The translations under genes and the position numbers were made by a program. The notes below the pieces were generated by a model. That model did no database searches, had not been told where the DNA came from, and saw only the letters and a program-made list of their open reading frames with translations. Shown piece by piece: positions 25,521 to 41,428 of a stretch of DNA of 64,000 nucleotides. Each line of letters begins with the position of its first letter. Within the stretch, counting starts at the first letter, position 1. Source of the stretch: Echinococcus granulosus (taxonomy: Eukaryota > Platyhelminthes > Cestoda > Cyclophyllidea > Taeniidae); NCBI RefSeq assembly GCF_000524195.1, contig NW_020170408.1, positions 89,672-153,671 on the forward strand, read 5' to 3'.

Positions 25521-27226
25521 CAGAGGTCCAGAACCGACTTAACTGCTCAAGCTCCCCCAATTCCGCGTTTTGAAATCCTGTCTTGATGGTATGACCAGTA
25601 AACCCCGTCTACGAGCATTCAGTTCTTCTGTGAGCAGGTGATCGATCTTCTGCCTGCCAAGATCCCCTCCAGAGTAATCAAAGGGACAATGACTCCAACG
25701 CGGACGTCTCCATTGCCGAAAAGTCTGTCTAATTTGGTGACAGCGTAAGTGTACGTGATTACCGGAGACGTCCATCTGGCTGGTGCCATTCGCATGCATT
25801 TACAGGTGCACTGGTTGGCCATGACCCCAGTCTGAGATATTAACACAGTCACCGTGATTGCTGACTAATCGGAAGGGGCTTAGCAAGGACTGCACCTAAA
25901 AAATGTTTCAAGGGGGTTTAAAAAAAAATAAATTTTCAGAAAATCCCAGAACGTCAAATATCCCAATCATGACTACGTGATATTTACGACCCTATAGGTG
26001 GCCATTCCTAGCTTTGCCTACAGATGGAAGTAGCAACCAATGAGATTAGATGATGCAAACAAAGAGAAAATGAGAATCGCGCAGTCCTGAACGCTCTCTA
26101 AGATGGAGTTTTTCAACCATCAGAGAAATACGGAGGATGATAATGTAAGGAGAAGGAGAACAACACCTTCCTCTGGATAATCCACTAATCATGGCTGCTC
26201 TCAACTATCATTCCTGCACACCTTCCAGTTGTAGAGGCTGGAGGGAGTTGGACCGTCTCTGGTTCTCCAACGGTGAAGTAGATCCTGCCTTCGAAACGTG
26301 TCATGGGTGATGGATGGATCGTCACTCGCCTTGTGCCAGGAAGTCAGTCAATGAGTCAGCAGTCAATTCAAAGCGTGCGACAGGTTGTCAACAAGGTTTG
26401 TGAAGAATGACGAGTTGCTTGCCTTTGAAGCACGCTGACATCTGGTGTCAAGACATGCCTCAACCAAGACTTTCTCCTCCCCGCTCGCCTCCCAGTTGAA
26501 ATTGAGTGCGAATCTTCGTGATCAAGAAAAAGGAGCATTGAAGAATATGGTAGAATAACTGGAAGGTTCATCCCTCAACCGCCTACCAAGACTTCTCTAG
26601 GAACTCTACGAGAAGTGAGATCACCACGTCGACAGACTGTCACAGCAAATCAAAGTTTGACACTGTTTCTGATGCATGCAGCATCGGATCATCAAAGAAG
26701 TGCACTACTTCAGCTACTCAGAGTTCTACCGGGCGAAGAAAAAACCACGTACTCCTATCAAGGATGAACGAGGAAAATGTTTCTTCTGGTGCACGATTTT
26801 AACCTCTAGGAGACCTGAGCTGCAGGAAGAGGACGAGCAGCTACATCAGGGAACCGATTCCATCCTGACGACTTGAGACGACTCGAGTTTGGGCGAGAAC
26901 TTCACCCATGGCACGAAGTGGGCAAGAAGAATGTATTTGGGAGTGCCTGTCACACGAGGACGCGTGTGGAAAGAAGACTAATGGGGAAAGGCGCCCCAAG
27001 AGCGAGTCACAGCAACAAATGTGACGAGATTATCCTCCTGCTGAGAGAAAAAACGGATTAGAACAACACGGTACCAAGTCCGTCTTCAGGAAAAATTAAT
27101 CACTGCAAGTCAAGAAATGACAACCCAAAGCGATTAGTCTTCTTGACAAAAGAACGTCCAAGATATCCGCGACACGATTAGGGCAACCATATCTGTGAAG
27201 CTAGATTAAAAGGTGCAGAAACCAGG

Positions 27227-27246
27227 GCGTCACGTATATGTGACAC
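27227..27246. repeat. 20-bp dispersed palindrome, copy P5
   Basis: GCGTCACGTATATGTGACAC, with right flank TGG as in several other copies. Intergenic. Confidence 0.7.
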
Positions 27247-29310
27247 TGGCATTAAAGGGGGGAGATCGAAATGCTACTCTACGAATGACCGTAGGCAGCG
27301 AGAAATAAATTTCACAAGATGATAGTAAAATGAAAGAGAAATCAGAACCCATCCTCTAAACCTTCTATGCATCAATCTAGTGTACATCCACCCGTCCATC
27401 CTTCCAGAAAGAGTCGACACAGCCAAAAGGGTTGAAGTAGTTTATGTATGGCAGCAGCAACGGTAGCGATGGAAACAAGAGTAAGAAATTCAAAACGTCC
27501 CTTTTAGTGGGCGTAATGGGAGTACAGTAAACATCTCTACAGAATGCCTTGTTGACGCTCCATTAGCATATGCGGCGAGACCATCACCTCGGCGTCCTCA
27601 GGATCTGCAAGACAATAGAAGAAACGTGGATGATGGAGGAAGGAGTAAAAATCTCGGAGTCATCAGATCTCCACCATGCCCCCGCTGTAGCTTTTGGGGG
27701 CTTATGAATGACAAAGCAAGGTGCTCTCCCTCATCCCCCACCTACGTGGAACCCCCATCGGCAAATATTTCAGCAGAACTTGAAGAAGGTGAAGTAGCAG
27801 ACCATGATATCAAGGAATAGCCTAAACGGCGGGATGGAGATGAAACACGTTCAGAAAGGTCTTCCATTCTTGATTAGGAAAAATTACATGGAGAAGCTGT
27901 CCTGAGAGATAAATGCCAAACCTGAAGGACTGATGAAAAATGGTGAGAGAAATCGATGTTCTCCCAAAAACTCACGCCTCATCCACTCCATACTTCTGAG
28001 GCACGCACCACTTCATCAGTGTGTGTGTGGTGGACTTCGGACGGAGTTGGCCATTTGCTCCAGTCGCAACAGTTGCTGTTGAGGTCTGTCAAGGGGTTCT
28101 AAAAGGACCTTCTCTTCTCCGGAAAGTGGCATCAGAGGCAGTCGACAATGCAAGACCGCATATCGCGTGTGAAAATACTGTCACTTCAGGAGAGACAGAA
28201 GCCACTGCCTCATGTCCTTCTCCTTCGCCTACCCTTGAAGAGGGAAGCTGAGAAAGCCTTCACCTTCTCTTGACATTTTACAATCGCTTAATCAAATATA
28301 GAATAGGCAATTTGGAAATAAGTGCGATAAGAAAAAAGGCGCCTAAAGGTGTGATTTTCTCATCGCCTCTAGACTTTGAAGCAGAATCCTACCGCAAAAG
28401 GAAAAAAAATAACAGTGACAGTGTGGTGAAGCACTCTAGACGTCTTTTACTCCACTGCAGTACATCTACAACTATGTCTTGGAAATTGAAGAGGCTACTA
28501 GAGCCCGAAAGATGAGCAGTGGATGACTCGATTTTGAAAGCTCATCCATCTCACCCGATAGGGTTCAAACTTCGATCAGTCCATAGGTCCGATGAAACCT
28601 CCCTCGAGACTTCCACACTTGAAGGAGGAAACACAAGCTAAAAAGGTTGCAGAAGAAGCACAGAAGTGCCAAGCAGATGACTACCGATCTCCGGATTTTC
28701 CGCATAAGAAAAAGAAACAATTTAAACAGCTTCCGTCTCATCATCAATAAACGTCTTTTCTAGTAGAAGGCGCATAGAGAGGAAGTAGGGAAAATTCGCG
28801 TTAAGTAGTTTCTCGCCCTCTCCAATCCCCAGAACGAAAGTGACGGTGTGGTAGGGCAGAGGAGAACAACAGGCAGGCAAGCTGGTGGTCGGTCAGACAT
28901 TAGGTTGATTGCCTTTTATTTCATCTGGTCTTCTTCACCCCTCCCCTCTCACGCTCTGGAGATCACCGGCCACCGATAGTGCGCCTATGCGCGTGCGTTA
29001 GCGTCAGCGCGGACAAGCAAGACAAAAAGAAATGCGGCAACAGCAGCAGGATAGGGCGGAAAAGGCAAACAGCCACAAATGTTATCTGATCAAGAGTCCA
29101 CCATCGTTTTGTTTCTGGAGAAGAAAAGCCCTTCTCACAGATGGCGGGTGAGTCATGGAGGCTGGCGGCTTTTCTTCTCGCGTAACTGCCCTACCAAATG
29201 GTGGTTGAAGAAGCCAAACTCCACTCATGTGCGCTGGGGGAGGCCAAAATAAAAAAGGGTTGCACTTGTACCATGGATCCTTCCTAGGTTGGCGTTCAGG
29301 TTCCTTATCA

Positions 29311-29330
29311 GCGTCACATATACATGATGC
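29311..29330. repeat. 20-bp dispersed palindrome, copy P6
   Basis: GCGTCACATATACATGATGC. The left arm is intact and the right arm degenerate. It lies about 220 bases beyond the proposed 3' end of the POMP coding sequence. Confidence 0.6.
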
Positions 29331-29553
29331 AACTTTACGCATCGAAAATTCTCCACACTAGAGCTAAATGTGGCATAGTCCTATGACAAATCGTGCATCA
29401 CAAACAAATTGGAGTTTAAAAACCAGACAATAGGTCGTCAAATACTACTTATTTGGGAAATAAGGTGACTACTGCCCCCCGCTTCGAAAGGGTATTGATG
29501 ATGGGGTCGAAGATGATATGAAAAATTTGAAAAAAACTCGAAAAGGTGCCCAG

Positions 29554-29949
29554 TTAGGCTGAACCAGATGCGAACAAGATCAGATCCACTAACTGATAAA
29601 GTGGCTCTTCTTAACATGGGAGAGAGGAAATGGTTAAACCAAACAACGTGGAGAAAAATGAGACGCACTGTTGAGAATGTCGCAAAAGTCGATGGTGTCG
29701 AGAGCACCGCTGAGTTGCGCAGCCAGTGGGTGATGAGCATAGATGCCGGGAAGCCGAGGCGCCATGCGTTCCATCACTCTCTCCTCCATGGCCAGTCGTA
29801 AGGGTGCATGCAGACCCTGAGTAGAGCGAAGCACACGCATCGACTGCATTCGTTGTGCCGCCTCTCCGCGTTGCGCCTCAGCTACTGCTGCGGGGTGTGG
29901 TGCAGTTACTGCGTCCGCATCTGGGATCAGGCCGCGGTTGCCAGCCAGG
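29554..29949 (-). CDS. Proteasome maturation protein (POMP/Ump1 family), 3' part of gene
   Basis: Chaperone that assists 20S core particle assembly and is degraded when the proteasome matures. The main exon (29949 down to 29669) carries an upstream HPAAVAE stretch, then LRSTQGLHAPLRLAME, RLPGIY and ETI-like DTIDFCDILN. These align in order with the family core (HP..L.E, LRN.QGLFAPLKL.ME, LPFL, DETIGFEDILN). The acceptor TTTCACAG precedes it in phase 2. A proposed last exon (29609 down to 29554, joined from donor A|GTGCGT) adds KEPLYQLVDL and a stop, resembling the family's EPHLMVEYKL end; a neighbouring AG three bases on is an alternative acceptor. The N-terminal exon, expected at higher coordinates, was not found. 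The family assignment of the main exon is strong, the last exon moderate. A processed or decayed copy cannot be excluded, but the frame is intact. Confidence 0.72.
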
Positions 29950-31858
29950 CTGTGAAACGAATTAAAATAGTGCCACTGAGGTACTAATCCTCCAGTTGTA
30001 CCCACTATTTGTCGAATACGTCACTGCCTCATACCACGCCACCGCACACTTTACTGCTAACACTAGACAGCCCGTTATTGAATCCCTTAAGCACTGATGA
30101 GGAACAAGCAAATGCTCACGTTACAGCATTTGTTACATTTCGGTTGTGGGTTTGTAAACGACAACAAAATAGTGGGACTGACACCCGAGTCTCAGTCAAA
30201 AATCAACCAGCATAGCTTGAATGCTAACAGTATTCTAGTACGTTACAACTTGTCATTATTTATTGTGGGATGGATTTTAAAAAATCCCAAGGCAAAGAAT
30301 CACCAACACCTACTTTATTGTTTCCGGTTCAGACAATTTGCCACAAACTGGTAAGGAACACAAACCGCAGAATTGTGACAACCGACCCCACTAAGTGGAT
30401 GAGATCGTCACGTGATTGACTGCTGTAAAAGTCACTTAAAAGGTCGTTTTGAGATTAACTAGTGACATCGAGGCAACCTTCCCGTAGCAAATGAACTTAC
30501 GCTAATTTACGCACAGCTACTGAATTAATTTAAGTAGAAACTTCACCGGTCCGCAACTGCCACCAAAGCAACATTTACCAAGGAAGTTCGCAAAGAACGA
30601 ATTGCTTAAGATAACAAATAATTGCTGAGCCATTCATTAAACAACGGGGCCTCCCTTTGGAAATCAGAACAAATAGTGCAGCTGTAAAATACGGAAAAGA
30701 GGGACTCCGAATAATCAATAATTTGGAATGGACTTGCCCTTCAATTTCTCCAAAACATAGAGGATTAATGTCACATCCCTCTGAAACGGTAAAATGTCAA
30801 GGTAAAGTTTTATGCATTACCATTATTCAAAGGGTCTGGATACCAAAATAATGGGAAGATTCAACAATTCTTCAATTCGCCGTCGCCATGTCTGTAGTCT
30901 CCCCGAACTTCAGTGACTTCACAGAGAGAACATCATGCATACTGGTATCGTTCAGCACGGATTCAAGGAGGACTTAGTGCTACATCAATGGTGGCGGTAG
31001 GCGAACCCGATTCAAAAGGACAACGGACCTGATTGACTTGGCGGATTCACTTGTCAGGTAGGGTTTTCCAGCTCGAGTCAACTTTTAGTAGTCACTCCAA
31101 TCTCGTGTTCTCTGCGAGGGCAATCCATGACAAAACTAGCTTCAAAATTACATGATCGAATAATACCGCCTCCACCTCGCCTCTAGCAGCTAAATGCAAC
31201 CCACTTCACTTCGACGGCAAGATGGCATACAATCGTGGCAGAGCATCGTCAACTGCTGACCAGTACAAAGCCTGGCAATTCCCACCCCCAGTCTGGCCTA
31301 CAAAGAGGACGAAATTGTGGATACAATGGAATCGACGGGGCATGCCTCTAACGTTGAGACCAAATGTCTTGTCTTTACCGTGGCGGCTAAACGACTCGTG
31401 AGTAGCCTTTGAAATGCCGATTACTTTTAATGGTGAAAGAAGAGGAGTAACCAAGACAAACGCCTTTCACCCAGACAGGATAGCCTCTCAGTCTAGTTAG
31501 ACCATACGAGTATGGCGACACGAAACACCACAGCAGCAGTAAAAACACAAGACATCAATAAAATGGGGGCTATAAAATGCACCAGTAAATTCCCATGAAA
31601 GCGGGACAGGCAAGTCACACACATTCCACTCCCCCCAACCCTCACTCATGAGTTTGAACAAAAAATAAAGTAGCGAGACAGTAAGGCGGAAAGGAGGGAG
31701 TCAATCCACTCACCCAGTGTACATGGCCGGAACCAGACCAAATTCATTGCGAGGAAGTTTGAAGGTTTTACGGGATTCCTACAAAACAGACGTCAAGAGT
31801 CAGTTGCATGCAAGCGGGTGGAGTGGAGCGGAGAAGACGCAATGCGTGCACCACCACA
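29950..31858. other. Intergenic or POMP intronic DNA, no further exon recognised
   Basis: This should contain the missing 5' exon of the POMP gene. A strong donor-like GTAAGT on the minus strand near 30500 follows a short open stretch, but no ATG fits. The right part, from about 30890, is the second copy of the dispersed direct repeat. Confidence 0.4.
30890..31480 (+). repeat. Dispersed direct repeat, copy 2
   Basis: Same orientation as copy 1 at 25020-25520, about 5.9 kb away, diverged by many substitutions and small indels. No protein, long terminal repeat or terminal inverted repeat was recognised. Confidence 0.6.
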
Positions 31859-31864
31859 TTTATT
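31859..31864 (-). terminator. Polyadenylation signal of the bZIP gene
   Basis: AATAAA on the minus strand, about 120 bases after the bZIP stop codon, the expected distance for a 3' UTR end signal. Confidence 0.5.
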
Positions 31865-31986
31865 CGCGATTGCTACATAGTATGTACAGAAAAGGAAACG
31901 TTGAGTAAACGACCTTACCACCGTCATCATAATCGGTAATGGATAGAAAAGGCTTTGAAAGACTGAGCAGAAGAGGGAGGTTCATT

Positions 31987-33305
31987 TCAAGTCGAGTGCG
32001 TCACAGTGTCACCACCCTCCGATGCTGCTGCGGCAACCAAGGAATGCTGGGGTTGTTGTTGTGCTTGTGGTGGAATAACCTTGAGGAGAATAGGCTGACC
32101 AGTGGGAAGAACATGAACTCCGGGAGGTGCATTCAGCACCACCGGAAGAGAGGGCTGAATGGAAACTGATGTCGTTGGCGCTGTAGCAGCAGTAGTAGTC
32201 GGGGTTTTGCTACTGGACGGTTTAGGTGTGAGGCTCACACCAAAATGATGGAAAATGAAGCGCTTGAGGTCGTCATTCTCTTGTTGGAGAATGGCGTACT
32301 TCTCCTGGGCAGGAAATGGAAAGGCGGAATGAGGAGTGCGCCGCAATAACTTTTGAGAGCTCAGTGGACGATAAAGTACTAGCTGATAAGATAGATACTT
32401 AGAAGCTGCTTCAAACGACCGAAGCTGAGGTGGCGTCTGATAGTTAATCAAACAGACGCCTGAAACTAGGACACAATCCCAGGGAAACAAACTTTCCCAT
32501 GCATTTCATCCAAGCTACCAACCTATTAGCCCCCGACAAACTACTACCTGCATCATGGCATCATGTTCAAGAGTCAGAATTTCACTAATTAAAGACTCTT
32601 GAAATTAGTTTACAAAAATTGGACAGTTTGTGATACCTTGAGTTCTCTGAAGTCATACTCCAGCTGTTGAATGTAATTCTTTTTTTTTGCACGACACTTG
32701 CGTGCTGCTTCACGATTCTTGCACCGCAAGTCGGACAACTGAATGGATTTGGGGTGCTTGAAGGGATCATTAGCAATCGACGCTTTTTCAGAGAGAGATG
32801 TCAGGATTGGAGGAGGATGAGGAGGCGGAGTAGAAGCATGGAGAGGTGGAGAAGTCGGTTTCGGAGCAATCTCAACAAAATTGTGTGGAAGACAGGTGCT
32901 AGTTTCTGAACCGGACGAGGCAGAAGTGGGGAAATTTAGGCTATTTTCCACCGTGTGATGCAATTTCTGCTCATCCATGGCCATTTGAAGGCGACAGTCA
33001 GTGAACATGAAGCTCCCCGGAGGAATGGAGGAGGCAAGAAAGTGAGGGTGGTTGTGAAGGAATGACAAACCCGGTGGTAAAGGGGCCAATTTGGATTTCG
33101 AGGCATTCCTAGCAGACGCCGAAGTAACCAAGTTGCCGTCTGTTGTGGCACCGCCTTCGAGAGACATAAAACGGACAAATGAGAGGCCCTTTTCGCATTG
33201 ATCGGGAGGGTCATCGTTAGTGAGGATCAATGTATCACCAGAATCGCTGTCACATGAATAGTCATCCACATTTTCGTGTGCATAATTTGATGACGATCCC
33301 GTCAT
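31987..33305 (-). CDS. CREB/ATF1/CREM-type bZIP transcription factor
   Basis: Nuclear DNA-binding factor expected to recognise CRE-type TGACG sites as a dimer. Two exons, 33305-32637 and 32304-31987 (TGA), joined in phase 0 through a 332-nt intron, give 328 aa. The basic region KNREAARKCRAKKK (residues 196-209) is nearly that of CREB/CREM/ATF1 and differs from ATF4, ATF2 and CREB3 types. It is followed by a leucine heptad at 215, 222, 229 and 236; the intron cuts the zipper after residue 223. The N-terminus is acidic (DDYSCDSDSGD), the middle is proline-rich, and the C-terminus is rich in threonine, alanine and glutamine. No kinase-inducible RRPSY-type motif is visible. The ATG lies 18 bases after a good acceptor (CTTTTTTAG), so a 5' UTR intron or a spliced-leader trans-splice site is likely just upstream. 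Confidence 0.85.
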
Positions 33306-33330
33306 AGCAAATACAATGAAGACTAAAAAA

Positions 33331-36684
<3,354 letters not shown>

Positions 36685-36907
36685 GCCTTCAGTCAAATAT
36701 ATTAAGTGCCTTTCAATTATTTCGTAAAACGTTTTTTTGCAAACAGAATACCCTCCAACCTCGTACATTCCATGGCACCTTTTCTTGTGGTGATCCGATG
36801 CCAAGCACATGATTAAATATATCTGTACTTCTGTCTGTATCTATATACCTATACCTACCCCGACTTTTTTTGCTGCGTATTCAGTTTGCTTTTTACAGCT
36901 TTAAAAG

Positions 36908-36913
36908 AATAAA
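36908..36913 (+). terminator. Polyadenylation signal of the penta-EF-hand gene
   Basis: AATAAA about 220 bases after the TAA stop at 36684, with a TTAAAAG context and T-rich sequence following. Confidence 0.5.
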
Positions 36914-37047
36914 ATAGTTAATAATTGTTCTTTTTACACGCGCGCACACGTCGTGTCTCACTTTCATTTGTTATACCAACTTGTGTCAGATAGGTGAGCC
37001 GCATGCCTCACGAATCTGCTTGTACCACTTAAACGGGCGTTAATTTA

Positions 37048-37509
37048 TTTGCTATCACCCTTTCCTCCTTCTACAAAGCCGAGAAGTCCCCATTTTCGCA
37101 CCTCAAAATGCGGTACTCATCTGGCTCATTTTAAGGCTAGGTCAGAGTAAACACTGTGTTAATGATTTTTCTCACCTTAAATTTGGTCAGTTGACGCCAC
37201 TGTGTTGCGCTACCTAATCATGCATCGGTGCAATTCTGTCACGAAATTGTGACTAGCTGTGTCTTGCCAAACTGGCAAGCTTTTGTCAGCTCTCTATAGA
37301 GGCACATTTTATCAATAGTCAAGACCGAATTTGAGGACCAAATTCTTTTTTCTAAATAGAAATCGAGAGGCGGGTTGTCAAGGCGGGAGAGAGAACATCG
37401 ACAACCTCAAAATTGAGAATGTCACGAAGTTTGCACAGGACCGATGCATGATAACTCGACACTTCGATTCTCCCTCTTACTTGATTGACGCGTGAGAGGA
37501 GTCAGTCAA
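37048..37509 (+). repeat. Left arm of a long inverted repeat
   Basis: The reverse complement of this arm is found, diverged, at 49474-49962. Shared landmarks, in order, are AAAGCCGAGAAG, GGTCAGAGTAAACAC, TTTCTCACCTTAAA, GTGTTGC with GCATCGGTG, CGGGTTGTCAAGG, AGAACATCG, and TTGATTGACGCGTGAGAGG near the right end. Only the most distal 70 bases align loosely. It begins about 135 bases after the poly(A) signal of the penta-EF-hand gene. Confidence 0.7.
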
Positions 37510-38221
37510 CCGTGAATATGGCGCGCCGATTCGTCAGCTTTGACGTCCTTGACAGGTGTGCCTTTGCTGCAAACTGCAGAAGTTCACTTCACGTCAAACG
37601 TGATGCATAGCTTTTGGAGAGGGTGTGAAATGTGGTTGCACAACGCCCCGACATTGCATCAGTGGTTACACCAAAGCGATTCGCTCCTTCACACTGCCGA
37701 GGTGCTGGCCTCTGTGTGGGACGCAGTTGTTCCTACCGAAGGACAGTTGTTTACGACCGCGGTGCCAGTGCAACCCACCAAGTGCTTTGGGCACACAGCT
37801 TTGGTTTGATGGGTCAGCAGGAGGGTGAAGTCTGGACCTTATGAGTTAACTCATTTGAGGGGTAGAGGGAAAGTCTAGGCCATGCCTTCCACCGTGTCGC
37901 CTGGATAATCTACATCCCATCGCCAGGACATGATTTCCACCCATTCTGGAGAGGGTGACATCAGGCAACCACGTGGCTACACCCCAATTAGGGTGGTTAA
38001 ATGGATGGTGGGACACGAAGGTGAGGCAGCTTCTTTTGCCTCACGTCTGGACACAAAGGCGTTGGATTGTGTGTGGTTAAGGCAGGCACGGTTGACAGTA
38101 AGTGTCTCATTTCCCGTTGCCAAAAGGTGCGGACAAGACTGTTTCCAACGTTGCAACTGGGTGCAATCAGTTGGTGCAGAGTGTGCAGAGAATGTGTGCC
38201 GCATGGAGATGAGATGACTGA

Positions 38222-38241
38222 GTGTCACATATATGTGTCGC
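38222..38241. repeat. 20-bp dispersed palindrome, copy P7 (head of tandem unit A)
   Basis: GTGTCACATATATGTGTCGC, with right flank TGGTAATAG similar to P4. Confidence 0.7.
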
Positions 38242-38797
38242 TGGTAATAGACAGTCCAAATATGCTTGCAACATTGGCGAAAATGCCAATGTTGTGAGGT
38301 TTTGAGTTGTTTCATACTTTTAATTACTGAATTTTGCTGCTCGCATCAACATTCAATCTTGGGAAAGATGTTTGCCTCCCCCTTTCTCTCATTCGTCAAT
38401 ATTTCACTTTGATTTTGGACACCTTCCTGTCATCATAGCAACATAGAGGGTCACTCGCCTCACTGCGGAGTAGACCAGCAAGGAATACCTCCCCCACAGT
38501 CTGTATTCTGGTTCTTTCAGTCGTGAGGAGAGAGGACTGACCCTCCGTGTCTGTGTTCACATGACTTGGCAGACTGGTGCTTGAGTCGTGCACTTCACCT
38601 TCAATGATTGTGAGTATGGAGGCGTGGGTGTCACGAAAACTCACAGACACCCACCAAATTGAGCTCTTGAGAAGCAGGGTCGAGACTGCGAATATCTACT
38701 GGTCCTCAAATTCGTTGCTTTTTCGTCACCTATGATGAAGGGTCAATTTCACCGGCGTCAACCAACTAGTCTACCTCGCCTAAAATCAACAGCTCCT

Positions 38798-38897
38798 NNN
38801 NNNNNNNNNNNNNNNNNNNNNNNNNNNNNNNNNNNNNNNNNNNNNNNNNNNNNNNNNNNNNNNNNNNNNNNNNNNNNNNNNNNNNNNNNNNNNNNNN
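38798..38897. other. Assembly gap of 100 N
   Basis: Exactly 100 undetermined bases inside tandem unit A, most likely a fixed-size placeholder. The missing part should correspond to about 43700-44050 of unit C and 42080-42430 of unit B, so the true gap is probably a few hundred bases. Confidence 0.9.
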
Positions 38898-41408
38898 TGA
38901 AGACTTTCGAGTGCTTTTGTAGAGAAAGGTGCTTGTTGTACTAAAGACTGCACCGTTGAAGGGGTTATAGGGAGGAAGGGTCTAGAGACGCTGTAGAAAT
39001 ATCCAGAGACGTCGTTTAGAGTGATTGATGGTGACTAACTGTATCACTAATAGCGCACAAAACCAACCGTCACTCAAAGCATAATCGGGGCAGTGTCAAG
39101 CCGACTTATCGACTCTGCTGCTCCCTTACCTGCCTGCTTGTGACCGCGTCCTTCGACTTTGTATTCTACACTGTCTCTCTCCTCCTCCGCCCACACTTCT
39201 CTCCCTGTAAACCGCCTTCCAAGTTTCAATCAGCCTATCCGCGTTGAAGCAATGGTCTCCACTGTCTTAACAACGTCATTTGACCCGAAGTGGTCAGCCT
39301 TACGCGTAGGCTCAAAAATTGCTTGACTATATCCATCGTTGTCCTCCATTTCTACCTGCGTAATTCATTTGTCAAGTACATTCACGAGATATCTTCCTTC
39401 TCCCGCTATACTTTAACTACCTCGCACTGTCTTTGTAATCACCTCCACGGCAACAAGAAGCTATTGTTTGTTCTGTGGATTGCCTTCTCCACTTCTGCCA
39501 CGGGACCATTGTTGGAAGCAGGGTTCGGAGTGCTATGCAACCCACTGTCTACCAGTCACTCCAAGTTTACTGTCTGGCCTGTTGTAATTAAGTGACCGAC
39601 GAGCAGTCCGTGGACAGGGAGGAAGGGGCTCACAACAACACTTCAACGCAGCGTTTACAACCAAACACCACCACGTGTTGCCGTGATACGACGGGCAAGT
39701 GCAAATGGACTTTCTGCCTCTCTGTCTGCCATAAGAAACTGTCACCTGAATAAGAGGTGGTACACAGCAGACATGAATCAGTCAATCGTCCTTCACAATC
39801 CAACGTCGTGAGTAGGCTGCACTCAGACGCAATTTTCACTACTTCACGTTGATATCTGAATACAATGGAGTAGTCGAATGACAAGCTTATGAAGGACGTG
39901 AACCACTGACTAATCCACCGACCGGCCGACCGATTGATTGACTGATCGAGGGAGTTAGTGAATGACAGACTAGATGGCTGGCGGCTTTTGATTCGCCAGT
40001 TGAGGGTCCTTTACCTGTGCAACGATGAGCAGAGCAGTTTACTGTTTGCTCACTTGTGTAGGCATGGACTGGTTAACCTCGTGTCTCATGGTAAATCCCA
40101 ATGATTCCCTTGATTCCTTCAACCAGATGGATTCACGCCGGCACCACAAAGAGGGACAATACATCGCAGTAGAGTACCCACTTACACACCCAGGCAGGCA
40201 GGAGTAGTCACAACACATTGCCGGCCCCGAGGCGACCCTTTCCACTGCGTGGCACCTCTCTCCCTTTAAAATGTGCTGTTTCATTGTACAACCTTCTACC
40301 TCACCGTTGGTGTGCTGTTCGTAGCACGACCTACGCACTCCGCTTCTTCAGTTGGAACCGCCCTCACGTGTGTGGCGTGTGACTTGTTTGTTGACTATTC
40401 GTAGACCCTGCCAGGAGTTATTCACACGGTGCCCTACGTGTGTCCTCACCTCATAGGTTTACGCGGATTTTCTTGTATAATTTCGTGTTTAAATCACAGG
40501 TAACCTTCGTGTCAATAAAAGCAAAGTTTTTCCCCCACCCCTCTTATCCCCCCGGCATAAAATGGAGCATTTAAGGGAGCAGACGGATTCCTCACCTAAA
40601 AGTCGCGACGGTTTAGTGAAACGTGGAGCCTTCCCCTAACCTTTAATATTTCGAGACTGGTTGGCATTCCTTTCCAAGGTTGTTACGTATGCCTTAATGT
40701 CGTCAGGAGGAGGCAAGAGATACCGCCTCTCTGCCTTGAACTGTGAAAGTGGACTTGAAACAACCCCAACCAAAAAGGCCTGAGTGTTAAGATTTTATCT
40801 GGAGATTGGTGTTGTCTTGGCTACTTCCAGACCATTCTGAATTGTCTTCATGGTCGTGGGCTCATTCAGCTCCTCTGATTGTTTAATAGGCCGAACATAA
40901 GGACTAGATTCAGGAACTATTAGGATAAGCCAAATCTGCGGGTGTTGGACCACCGTGTGCCCTTGGTAGTCAGCCAACAGCCGCTTACACCCACGCCGTA
41001 TAATAACTTCTCCAAGTGACTTATTTCTTTTGAATGACTTAAAAACAGGCAGGAAGGTTGGGCCTTTGATCCCCTAGAGATCCTGGAGCCAAAAAACCCA
41101 TTAACCGAGTTTCAAGGTCACCACATCCTGATTGGTGATCGTGATGGTGGTTGTCTCAAAGGCAAACAGATGAAACGTGTTAGCTATTTCTAACAAATAC
41201 GGACAAAATACACTTTGCTATCATTATGTAGATCGAAATATAGCAACGAGAACATTATGAGACAGGATTCAGGCGTGGTGGGCTACCCATCCTCTGTGTA
41301 CCCCAGCTGGTCTTCTTCTTATCTGCAGTGATAGGTTGTCACACTTTCTGTCTTTTTTATGGCTGAAAGAAATGGCAGTTACGCGCCACGCTTAGATAAA
41401 AGAATTAG

Positions 41409-41428
41409 ATGCCACATATAAGTGACGC
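41409..41428. repeat. 20-bp dispersed palindrome, copy P8 (head of tandem unit B)
   Basis: ATGCCACATATAAGTGACGC. The right arm is intact and the right flank TGGAAAT is as in other copies. Confidence 0.6.

Larger units (their letters stand above)
23484..29553. other. Intergenic DNA with old repeats, no gene recognised
   Basis: This follows the protocadherin stop and should hold its 3' UTR at the left end; no canonical AATAAA was seen in the first several hundred bases. Guanine runs occur near 23666-23680 and 23796-23809. From about 24.5 kb the sequence looks like decayed repeat DNA with short open frames and no recognisable protein. The segment 25020-25520 has a second diverged copy at 30890-31480. 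Palindromes P5 and P6 lie here. Confidence 0.5.
38222..41408 (+). repeat. Tandem repeat unit A
   Basis: First of three diverged head-to-tail units. Its parts align in order with unit C: CCCTCCGTGTCTGTG near 38540, a CTTGTGTAGGCATGGACTGG block near 40050, the block 40196-40560, a GGGCTCATTCAGCTCCTCTG block near 40858, and a CTGATTGGTGATCG block near 41130. A 100-N gap (38798-38897) interrupts it. A partial related stretch lies just left of 38222, so the true unit edge may be a few hundred bases upstream of the palindrome. No protein was recognised. Confidence 0.65.

Noticed and set aside
30103..30125. CTGATGAG sequence suggesting a hammerhead ribozyme core.
   Set aside because: The required GAAA core and helix I/III pairing are absent.
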